Positions 1 through 5,567 of a stretch of 8,213 nucleotides of DNA are shown in pieces; within the stretch, counting starts at the first letter, position 1; each line of letters opens with the position of its first letter. The stretch is from an uncultured Ilumatobacter sp. (GTDB lineage Bacteria; Actinomycetota; Acidimicrobiia; Acidimicrobiales; Ilumatobacteraceae), in NCBI GenBank assembly GCA_937891565.1, contig CALAHA010000303.1:1-8213 (forward strand), in the 5' to 3' direction. The notes beneath the pieces were generated by a model. That model was not told where the DNA came from and searched no databases. It saw only the letters and a program-made list of their open reading frames with translations. The position numbers were made by a program, and so were the translations under genes.

Positions 1-181
1 CACAAACTGCACTCCCACGGCGACGAATCGTCAGGGTCCTGAAGAGGCGTACATGGAGATTTTACACCTCCCCCTTGTCGACGCACTTGCGATGATTGAT
101 TCTGGCGAGATCTGTGACGCTAAGACAGTCACGGGTCTGCTGCTCGCCGAACGACGGCTCCGCTTCGCCGACGCGTCCTGA
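1..181 (+). CDS. Nudix hydrolase, ADP-ribose pyrophosphatase-like (3' end only)
   Basis: This is an open frame entering from the left edge (codons start at base 2) and ending in TGA at 179-181, giving 59 C-terminal residues. The translation has the pattern seen at the C-terminus of bacterial ADP-ribose pyrophosphatases of the Nudix family: an acidic stretch with EILHLPLVDALAMIDSGEI, then a DAKTVTGLLLAERRL helix. In the family, the ALxMIxxGEIxDAKT segment forms the last helices after the catalytic Nudix box. The box itself (GX5EX7REUXEEXGU) lies upstream of the window, so catalysis cannot be checked here. Family members hydrolyse ADP-ribose to AMP and ribose 5-phosphate in the cytoplasm. The next gene, xerD, starts 6 nt after the stop, so the two are probably co-transcribed. 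A Nudix gene directly before xerD is also the order in Mycobacterium, which supports the call. The family is fairly sure; the exact substrate is not. Confidence 0.72.
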   Translation, partial: TNCTPTATNRQGPEEAYMEILHLPLVDALAMIDSGEICDAKTVTGLLLAERRLRFADAS

Positions 182-187
182 GCCGCC

Positions 188-1114
188 ATGGCGCGTGTCG
201 AACTCCCGCTTGAGGTCGAGGAGTTTCTGTCGTGGATGGTCGCCGAGAAGGGCCGCTCACCGAACACGCTGGCGGCTTATCGGCGTGATCTCACCGCCTA
301 CTGGACATGGCTTCGCAGCCGTGAACGGACGGTGCTCGATGTTACGCACAGCGAACTCGTTGAGTTCGTGGCTGGACGGCGCGCATCTGAAGCGGCAACG
401 TCGTCGATCGCCCGTCAGCTCGCGGCGATCCGCATGTTGCACCGCTATCTTGCGATCGAAGGGGAACGCCCAGACGACCCGGCTGCCGATCTCGAAGGTG
501 TTCGCGTGCCATCGGGGATTCCGAAGCCACTCGACGAATCGCAAGTCATCAGCCTGCTCGATGCAGTGATCGGCACCGAGCCAGCAGACCACCGCGATCG
601 TGCACTCCTGGAATTGCTCTACGCCACGGGTGCCCGGATCTCTGAAGCCGTCGGGCTATCGATTGGTGATATCAACCTCGACGATCGGCTGGTCCGCCTC
701 TACGGCAAAGGCGCCAAAGAACGGATTGTGCCGTTTGGGGGGAGTGCAGCACGCGCCTTCGACGATTGGTTTTCCACGTCAGGCCGCGCTCGTCTGATCC
801 CCATGCAGTGGAAACGTCGCGGCGACGCAGAAGCGGTCTTCCTCAACACCCGCGGCAGCCGATTGACTCGGCAAGCTGCCTGGTTGATTGTCAAGAAGTA
901 CGGTCATCGGGCCGGCATCACAGACCAGCTTTCGCCACACGTCTTGCGCCACTCGTGCGCCACCCACCTACTCGATCACGGAGCGGATCTTCGTGTCGTC
1001 CAAGAGATGCTCGGTCATGCATCAATTTCGACGACGCAGGTGTACACGCGCGTCAGCCAGGAACGGCTGTGGGACGTGTACCGGTCAAGCCATCCTCGCG
1101 CCACAATGCACTGA
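188..1114 (+). CDS. xerD: Site-specific tyrosine recombinase XerD
   Basis: A 308-residue tyrosine recombinase, close to the usual ~300 for XerC/XerD. Together with XerC it resolves chromosome dimers at the dif site near the terminus, normally under FtsK control. Residues 5-90 form the N-terminal SAM-like core-binding domain (the SPNTLAAYRRDL motif starts at 24). Residues 112-300 form the catalytic domain. The full catalytic set is visible: R150 in YATGARISE, K174 in YGKGAKER, H251 and R254 in HVLRH, H277 in MLGH, and nucleophile Y286 in TTQVYTR. The C-terminus ends with SSHPRATMH; the HPRA ending is typical of XerD and helps separate it from XerC. The ATG at 188 follows the Nudix stop by 6 nt and no clear Shine-Dalgarno is present. 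The stop overlaps the next start as TGATG. No dif-like site was seen in the window. A XerC or phage integrase identity is less likely given the ending, length and conserved context. Confidence 0.93.
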   Translation: MARVELPLEVEEFLSWMVAEKGRSPNTLAAYRRDLTAYWTWLRSRERTVLDVTHSELVEFVAGRRASEAATSSIARQLAAIRMLHRYLAIEGERPDDPAADLEGVRVPSGIPKPLDESQVISLLDAVIGTEPADHRDRALLELLYATGARISEAVGLSIGDINLDDRLVRLYGKGAKERIVPFGGSAARAFDDWFSTSGRARLIPMQWKRRGDAEAVFLNTRGSRLTRQAAWLIVKKYGHRAGITDQLSPHVLRHSCATHLLDHGADLRVVQEMLGHASISTTQVYTRVSQERLWDVYRSSHPRATMH

Positions 1115-1575
1115 TGGCATCGATGTTGATGAGCCCAGTCAAGTGGTGGCACCTGATAGCTCGCTTTGTCACGTCGTTGCCCGCAAACTCGCCATCGGTC
1201 GCCGACGAGATCTGGGCAGATGACCACCTGACCAAGGGCGAGCGGTCGCTGTGGGTGCAGCTGAGCAATCAAGATCGCCGCCACAGCATCGCTGTAGCCC
1301 AGCGCTTCGTCGAGGATCGGCCCGATGCAACGGTGCCTGAAATTGCTGGTGCACTGCTGCACGACGTGGGCAAGATCGAGTGCCGACTCGGCACGTTCGG
1401 GCGAGTCGCGGGCACGCTCATCGGCCCGCGGGGTAAACGCTTTGCTGCGTATCACGACCATGAAGCAATCGGTGCAGAGATGGCGACCAACGTTGGTTCG
1501 GCCGTCGCCACGATCGAATTGATCGCTGGCTCCGGTCCGGCGATCAAGAGCCTGAACCGCTCTGACCACGCCTAA
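1114..1575 (+). CDS. Small HD-domain protein, putative metal-dependent phosphohydrolase
   Basis: A 153-residue protein. I chose the ATG at 1114 because it overlaps the xerD stop (TGATG); the same frame is open further upstream, but that part lies inside xerD. The HD superfamily pattern is visible: H57 in DRRHSIAVAQ, the doublet H83-D84 in ALLHDVGK, and H114/H116 in AYHDHEAIGAEM. A late D151 in LNRSDHA could be the last metal ligand. Known HD proteins are metal-dependent phosphohydrolases acting on nucleotides or phosphorylated signals, but nothing here indicates the substrate. There is no signal peptide or convincing membrane segment; the N-terminus (SPVKWWHLIARFVTSL) could be an amphipathic helix. 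The segment TFGRVAGTLIGPRGKRF after the HD doublet is rich in glycine and basic residues. The protein ends two residues after D151, so it is close to a bare domain. Overlap with xerD suggests coupled translation. The fold is fairly sure; the function is unknown. Confidence 0.8.
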   Translation: MASMLMSPVKWWHLIARFVTSLPANSPSVADEIWADDHLTKGERSLWVQLSNQDRRHSIAVAQRFVEDRPDATVPEIAGALLHDVGKIECRLGTFGRVAGTLIGPRGKRFAAYHDHEAIGAEMATNVGSAVATIELIAGSGPAIKSLNRSDHA

Positions 1576-1578
1576 AAG

Positions 1579-2895
1579 CTACGCGGCCGTTGGTTGTAAA
1601 ATTCGCTCGACTCGCTGGCGGTTTACTCCGGCTCGGAGACACACCCAACCGAACAGTGCGAGCCAGATGCCGGCGATGCCAAGTGACCTCGTGGCGAGGA
1701 CGAGCACGGCGATCGGCACCACGGCGAGCAGGAACGCGAAGGACGCACGGCCAATAAAGCGATAGTCGCCGACACCGATCAGGATGCCGTCGCACGCGAA
1801 AGCCACCGCAGCAGGTAGCAACAATGCAGCCAGTAGGAACAGGCCGCTCGTCGCCCGGCTGACGACGGCAGCATCGTTGCTGAAGGCCCGAGCGACGAGG
1901 GGGGCAGAGGCCGCAACCAGCACAGTGAGCCCAACTGCGACGAACAGTGACAAGCGAATGACTCGCCTCGCCAAGTCGAGCGCGGCGCTGGTGCCAGCGG
2001 CACCGGTCTCTCGGCCTAACTCCTCGGCGATGAGTGTCTGCGCTGGCACTGCGAGCCCGTCGAGCACCAGGGCGAGGAAGAGAAACATCGTCACGACGAT
2101 CTGGTGGGCGGCCAGCGTTGGTGCATCGATGCGGGCAGCAATCGCCGTTGCACCGGTGAACACCCCGAGGATCGAGGCGACGCGCAGGAGCAGGTGGCGC
2201 CCTGCGGTGAGAAGCGGCGTCATCTCTGCCCAGTTGGGCCGCCACTGCGTGGCTTCGACGAGGCGTCGGCGAATCACGACGAGGAAGACCACGCCGGCGC
2301 CAATTTGGGCAACAACCGTTGACCATGCGGCACCAGCGATACCCATGTCGAACCCCAAGACCAAGACCAACTCGACCACCACGTTGACGATGTTCGAACA
2401 GACCAAGATGACGAGTGGAGTTCGGTAGTCAGATGAACCGCGTTGCACGCCTTGCGCTGCGAGCGAGACCACGACGAACGGCACGGCGAGCGCAGCGATG
2501 CGGAGGTACTCGACAGCGAAGACGGCAACCTCGCCGTCAGCGCCGAGCGCCGCCGTCAAAGGATGGGCGAAGCCAATCAGTAACGGCACTGCGAGCACGC
2601 CAACCGTGCCAGCGAGCCACAGTGCCTGCACCCCGACATTCGCTGCTTCGGCAGGGCTCCCGGCACCAAGTCGACGAGCCACCCTCTCGGTGGTGCCGTA
2701 GGTGATGAAGTTACTGCTTGCGATAACGAGCGAGAGCACGGAAATCGCAATGGCCAGCCCACCGAGGTGATCGGTGCCGAGCCGGCCGACAACTGCGGTA
2801 TCGACGAGTCGGTACAGCGGCTCGGCGGCAAGGGTCCCGAGGGCAGGAAGTGCGAGGGCGATGACCCGTCGGTCAGTTGCGTTCAGTCGCAGCAC
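1579..2895 (-). CDS. MATE family efflux transporter, DinF-like
   Basis: A 438-residue, strongly hydrophobic protein of about twelve membrane helices, the usual size for the MATE family. These export cationic or other organic compounds across the inner membrane using a proton or sodium gradient. Helix 1 (about 11-37) reads ALALPALGTLAAEPLYRLVD, with conserved P17 and D32; an Asp at this place is the cation-coupling residue in characterised DinF-type MATEs. A VQRGSSDYRTP loop ends the first half, and FACDGILIGVGDYR is the matching loop in the second half, showing the internal duplication. I chose the GTG at 2893-2895, 4 nt after the trpS stop, because the family's N-terminus fits (LNATDRRVIALALP). 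The frame is open further upstream to 3069, but that part lies in trpS and reads as unrelated low-complexity protein. The gene probably depends on the trpS transcript. Its 3' end faces the HD gene with a 3-bp gap. The exported substrate cannot be predicted. Confidence 0.88.
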   Translation of the reverse strand: MLRLNATDRRVIALALPALGTLAAEPLYRLVDTAVVGRLGTDHLGGLAIAISVLSLVIASSNFITYGTTERVARRLGAGSPAEAANVGVQALWLAGTVGVLAVPLLIGFAHPLTAALGADGEVAVFAVEYLRIAALAVPFVVVSLAAQGVQRGSSDYRTPLVILVCSNIVNVVVELVLVLGFDMGIAGAAWSTVVAQIGAGVVFLVVIRRRLVEATQWRPNWAEMTPLLTAGRHLLLRVASILGVFTGATAIAARIDAPTLAAHQIVVTMFLFLALVLDGLAVPAQTLIAEELGRETGAAGTSAALDLARRVIRLSLFVAVGLTVLVAASAPLVARAFSNDAAVVSRATSGLFLLAALLLPAAVAFACDGILIGVGDYRFIGRASFAFLLAVVPIAVLVLATRSLGIAGIWLALFGWVCLRAGVNRQRVERILQPTAA

Positions 2896-2899
2896 ATCT

Positions 2900-3937
2900 T
2901 CACGCAGGCAACATGCCGATGTTGGCATAGGCGCGTTCGACGGTCGCTGCTGCCACCTCGCGTGCCCGGCCTGCGCCGACCTGCAGGAGCCGAGCGAGTT
3001 CGCCGCGGTCCTCCAGCAGTTCGGTGTAGCGGACTCGAATGGGTTCGAGGACAGCAAGGACCGCTTCACCGGTAGCGACCTTCAGCGCGCCGTACTGCTC
3101 GTACTCGTCAGCAACGGCCTCAGGTGTCCGATTGGTGACAGCGGCGTGAATTTCGAGCAGATTGCTGACGCCTGGCTTGTCCTCGCGGTCGAATCGCACG
3201 GCGTCGGTGCCGGTGTCGGAGTCGGTGACAGCGCGTTTGAACTTTTTCATCACAGCCTTGGCATCGTCGATGAGATACACGCAGCCGGCGTCGGAGTCGT
3301 CGGATTTCGACATCTTCGACCCGGGGTCTTGGAGGCTCATCACGCGTGCGCCGGTTTTCGGGGTCACGGCCTCGGGAATCACGAAGGTGTCCCCGAAACG
3401 GTGGTTGAAGCGAACAGCAGCGTCGCGAGTGATCTCGATGTGCTGGCGCTGATCCTCGCCGACCGGAACGTGATTGGTGTCGTACAGGAGGATGTCTGCG
3501 GCTTGCAGCGCCGGATAGGTGAAGAGCCCGCCGCTGATGAAGTCTTGCTCGCGCTTGGCGGACTTGTCTTTGAACTGGGTCATACGGGAGAGCTCGCCGT
3601 AGCTCACGGTGCACTCCATAACCCAGCCGAGTTGATTGTGTTCAGGTACGTGGCTCTGTGCGAAGACGGTTGCCACGTCGGGGTCGAGGCCAATAGCGAA
3701 GAGCATCGCTGCGGTGCGCAGGGTCGCGGCACCAACTTGGCCAGGCTTGTCAGTGACCGTCAGGGCATGAAGGTCAACGACTCCGTGGAACGCATCGGCG
3801 CTGTGTTGGCCAGTGACCCAGTTACGCAACGCTCCGAGGTAGTTGCCGAGGTGCAGATCGCCGGTGGGTTGAATACACGACAGCACGCGCGGCTTTGTCC
3901 CCGTCGTCGGGCCAGTCGTCGAAGCATTGTCGGTCAC
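2900..3937 (-). CDS. trpS: Tryptophanyl-tRNA synthetase
   Basis: A 345-residue class I aminoacyl-tRNA synthetase that joins tryptophan to tRNA-Trp using ATP in the cytoplasm; the length is normal for bacterial TrpS. The Rossmann fold begins with RVLSCIQPTGDLHLGNYLGA, where HLGN (29-32) is the HIGH signature. The second signature, KMSKS, is at 208-212 in DPGSKMSKSDD. Other family blocks are present: VVDLHALT (53-60), the GEDQRQHIE substrate-binding segment (160-168), and KPGVSNLLEIH in the C-terminal helical domain. The start is GTG at 3935-3937; the first 15 residues (MTDNASTTGPTTGTK) are a polar tail longer than in many homologues, and no in-frame ATG lies between it and the conserved block. 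There is no evident Shine-Dalgarno, but a -10-like TATCGT sits 7 nt upstream, so a leaderless mRNA is possible. The MATE gene follows 4 nt after the stop. The gene is divergent from scpA. Confidence 0.96.
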   Translation of the reverse strand: MTDNASTTGPTTGTKPRVLSCIQPTGDLHLGNYLGALRNWVTGQHSADAFHGVVDLHALTVTDKPGQVGAATLRTAAMLFAIGLDPDVATVFAQSHVPEHNQLGWVMECTVSYGELSRMTQFKDKSAKREQDFISGGLFTYPALQAADILLYDTNHVPVGEDQRQHIEITRDAAVRFNHRFGDTFVIPEAVTPKTGARVMSLQDPGSKMSKSDDSDAGCVYLIDDAKAVMKKFKRAVTDSDTGTDAVRFDREDKPGVSNLLEIHAAVTNRTPEAVADEYEQYGALKVATGEAVLAVLEPIRVRYTELLEDRGELARLLQVGAGRAREVAAATVERAYANIGMLPA

Positions 3938-3944
3938 GTCGAAG

Positions 3945-3950
3945 ACGATA
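3945..3950 (-). promoter_or_regulatory. Candidate -10 element for trpS
   Basis: Read on the minus strand this is TATCGT, which fits the actinobacterial -10 pattern TANNNT. It ends 7 nt before the GTG of trpS, so transcription could begin at the start codon itself, giving a leaderless mRNA. This fits the lack of a Shine-Dalgarno. I see no good TTGACA-like -35 at 16-18 nt spacing. This is a prediction from pattern and position only. Confidence 0.42.
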
Positions 3951-3974
3951 CCGCTGGTCGCCCTGTGCTTTCTG

Positions 3975-3980
3975 TATCGT
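3975..3980 (+). promoter_or_regulatory. Candidate -10 element for the scpA-scpB-rluB-tyrA-aroA unit
   Basis: TATCGT, preceded by CTG, fits TANNNT and ends 8 nt before the ATG of scpA at 3989. As on the other side, this spacing places the transcription start at or within a base or two of the start codon, so the scpA mRNA may be leaderless. No convincing -35 box is seen. It would drive the whole downstream gene chain, as no other gap big enough for a promoter exists up to the window end. Confidence 0.42.
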
Positions 3981-3988
3981 TTGTTGAG

Positions 3989-4762
3989 ATGGTTGACGTT
4001 GCAACACCGGTCTATGAGGGGCCCTTCGATCTGCTGTTGCAGCTGATCTTGAAGGAACAGGTCGACATCTATGAGATCAATCTCTCGACAATTGTTGACG
4101 CGTTTCTTTCCGAGCTTGATCGAATACGGGTCCTAGATCTCGATGTGGCGACCAGTTTTTTGCTGATCGCGGCGACGCTCGTCGATCTGAAGGCCCGCCG
4201 CCTGCTCCCCAACATGAGCGACGGCGACATCGACGAGGAGTTCGCACTGTGGGAAGAACGCGACATGCTGCTTGCGCGTCTGCTCGAAGCAAAGACGTTC
4301 AAAGACGTGGCAACGGTCTTCGATCGGCTCGCCGAAGAAGCTGACAAGACTTTCCCGCGTGTTACCGGCCCGGACGAACGCTTCGTCGACGTCGTGCCCG
4401 ACATGCTCGAAGGCACCAGCCTCAAGCGATTCCAAAACGCAGCAATTAAGGCACTCACGCCACGCCCGAAGCCGATCGTCGACCTGTTTCACGTCGATCC
4501 GATCAAGATCACGGTGGCTGATGCAGTGTCGGAGCTGATCGACGAACTGCCGCGGGCCGGCCGTATCTCGTTCCGCGAACTCACTGCCCAGTTCGCTGAC
4601 CGGATCGACGTGATCGTCCGGTTTCTTGCGCTCCTCGAGCTGTTCAAGCAAGGCGCGATCGAACTGAATCAGACCGAACGGTTCGGCGACATCGACGTCA
4701 TCTGGTCGATGGCTGACGACTTCGATACCAATACCATCCTGATCGACGCCTACGAGGGCTGA
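3989..4762 (+). CDS. scpA: Segregation and condensation protein A (kleisin)
   Basis: A 257-residue kleisin subunit of the bacterial SMC-ScpA-ScpB condensin, which organises newly replicated origins and helps chromosome segregation. The N-terminal signature YEGPFDLLLQLILKEQVDIY (9-28) binds the SMC neck; LVDLKARRLLP (64-74) is the second family block. A variable acidic linker with the ScpB-binding region follows (about 77-165). The C-terminal winged helix (about 172-240), with FLALLELFKQGAIEL and QTERFGDIDV, contacts the SMC head. The length is typical (about 240-280). The frame has no stop for about 1.2 kb upstream, but that part is antisense to trpS. I chose the ATG at 3989 because the conserved N-terminus starts within 9 residues of it and it sits outside trpS. 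A -10-like TATCGT lies 8 nt upstream. scpB begins 1 nt after the stop. A parA gene often precedes scpA in Actinomycetota but is not here; the divergent neighbour is trpS. Confidence 0.95.
   Translation: MVDVATPVYEGPFDLLLQLILKEQVDIYEINLSTIVDAFLSELDRIRVLDLDVATSFLLIAATLVDLKARRLLPNMSDGDIDEEFALWEERDMLLARLLEAKTFKDVATVFDRLAEEADKTFPRVTGPDERFVDVVPDMLEGTSLKRFQNAAIKALTPRPKPIVDLFHVDPIKITVADAVSELIDELPRAGRISFRELTAQFADRIDVIVRFLALLELFKQGAIELNQTERFGDIDVIWSMADDFDTNTILIDAYEG
4754..4758 (+). promoter_or_regulatory. Ribosome binding site of scpB
   Basis: GAGGG lies inside the last codons of scpA, 5 nt before the ATG at 4764. It is the clearest Shine-Dalgarno in the window and supports that start over the in-frame ATG at residue 13. 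Confidence 0.6.
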
Positions 4763-4763
4763 T

Positions 4764-5567
4764 ATGACCGAACTTCCACCACCAGCCAAAGACGCCCTCA
4801 TGCCTGTCTCGACCGAGAGCAGCACGCTTGACAGCAGCACGCTTGACAGCAGCACCCTTGAGAGCAGCACGGTTGAAGCTGACCGCAGCGTGAGCGACGA
4901 GATTCTCGTCCCGGTCGAGGATCAGATTGCGGCGTTCAAACGAGCGATCGAAGCAATTGTCCTCGTTGCCCATGACCCGGTGCCACCGGAAATGCTGGCT
5001 CAGCTCATCGAGCAGCCGGTCACTCTCGTCGATCAGTGGTGCGAAGAACTTGCTGCGACCTACCGAGAGGCCGAGAACGGTTTCGAACTGGCCCGAGTCG
5101 CGGGGGGATTTCGATATCAGACAGCAGCCGATTTGACGCCGTACGTCGAGCGCTTCCTGCTCCACGATCAACGCGCTCGACTCTCGGGAGCTGCATTGGA
5201 AACGCTGGCCATCGTTGCGTACAAGCAGCCGATTTCGCGTGCCCAGGTCGGTGCAATCCGTGGTGTTGATCCGGACGGCGTCATTCGAACGTTGGCGGCA
5301 CGCGGCTATATCGAAGAGATCGGTCGAGACGACGGACCCGGCCAGGCAGTGCTGTTCGGCACGACGGACATCTTTCTTGAAAAGCTCGGCCTCGATTCGC
5401 TCGATGACCTGCCAGCCATTGCTGAGTTCATTCCCGGAGCCGACGTCATCGAACTCCTCGAACACGGTCTCCGTGTCACGCCGCAGATCGAGGTCGCTTC
5501 GACTGCCGTGGTACACACCGACGATGCGCAACCCGACCCTGCCCACGAAGGGGCCGATACGCCGTGA
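4764..5567 (+). CDS. scpB: Segregation and condensation protein B
   Basis: A 267-residue ScpB, the winged-helix partner that dimerises and binds the ScpA linker in the SMC complex. The first winged helix is about residues 53-125 (IAAFKRAIEAIVLVAHDPVP onward, then FELARVAGGFRYQT). The second is about 135-208, with the strongly conserved LSGAALETLAIVAYKQPISR (140-159), IRGVDPDGVIRTLAARGYIE and LFGTTDIFLEKLGL. An acidic tail (209-267) follows. Unusual is the N-terminal extension of about 50 residues: it starts MTELPPPAKD and holds four copies of the pentapeptide SSTLD/SSTLE/SSTVE at 19-38, encoded by a 15-bp tandem repeat. Core ScpB proteins usually begin near the first winged helix, so this serine/threonine-rich acidic region is an added, probably disordered tail. 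The ATG at 4764 has GAGGG 5 nt upstream and lies 1 nt after the scpA stop. The stop overlaps the rluB start (GTGA). Confidence 0.95.
   Translation: MTELPPPAKDALMPVSTESSTLDSSTLDSSTLESSTVEADRSVSDEILVPVEDQIAAFKRAIEAIVLVAHDPVPPEMLAQLIEQPVTLVDQWCEELAATYREAENGFELARVAGGFRYQTAADLTPYVERFLLHDQRARLSGAALETLAIVAYKQPISRAQVGAIRGVDPDGVIRTLAARGYIEEIGRDDGPGQAVLFGTTDIFLEKLGLDSLDDLPAIAEFIPGADVIELLEHGLRVTPQIEVASTAVVHTDDAQPDPAHEGADTP
4818..4877 (+). repeat. Four-copy 15-bp tandem repeat inside scpB
   Basis: Units start at 4818, 4833, 4848 and 4863. The first two are identical (AGCAGCACGCTTGAC); the third differs at two bases (CCC for CGC, final G for C) and the fourth at two (GG for GC, final A for C). The period is a multiple of three, so the frame is kept, and each unit encodes Ser-Ser-Thr-(Leu/Val)-(Asp/Glu). 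The two identical copies suggest recent slippage or duplication. Copy number could vary between strains without breaking ScpB. Confidence 0.95.
5548..5553 (+). promoter_or_regulatory. Possible ribosome binding site of rluB
   Basis: AAGGGG inside the end of scpB lies 10 nt before the GTG at 5564. The spacing is slightly long but supports this overlapping GTG as the start. Confidence 0.4.

Larger units (their letters stand above)
3945..3980. repeat. 7-bp inverted repeat in the trpS/scpA divergent region
   Basis: ACGATAC (3945-3951) and GTATCGT (3974-3980) are perfect inverted copies separated by 22 bp, centred in the 51-bp gap between the divergent start codons. The arms include both candidate -10 hexamers, so the symmetry may only reflect two similar promoters facing away from each other. 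A shared operator for a dimeric regulator is another reading. A 22-bp spacer makes a stable RNA hairpin unlikely. Confidence 0.5.

Noticed and set aside
766..1113. Upstream extension of the HD-protein frame inside xerD.
   Set aside because: The region codes for the XerD catalytic domain in another frame, and the ATG at 1114 overlapping the xerD stop is the natural start.
1583..1594. CGGCCG palindrome near the MATE 3' end as a terminator.
   Set aside because: The stem is only a 6-bp self-complementary site with no loop or following U-run.
2896..3069. Upstream extension of the MATE frame to a GTG at 3069 (58 extra residues).
   Set aside because: It overlaps the end of trpS, and the extra residues are unlike MATE N-termini; the GTG at 2895 gives the expected length.
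2774..3988. Continuous open frame upstream of scpA that could extend ScpA to 662 residues.
   Set aside because: This stretch is antisense to trpS, which has clear HLGN and KMSKS signatures. The upstream translation matches no ScpA feature, and the conserved kleisin N-terminus begins right after the ATG at 3989.
4133..4870. Minus-strand open frame of 245 codons starting with a repeated LLSSV hydrophobic stretch, resembling a signal peptide.
   Set aside because: The repeat is just the reverse strand of the scpB tandem repeat, and the rest is antisense to scpA.
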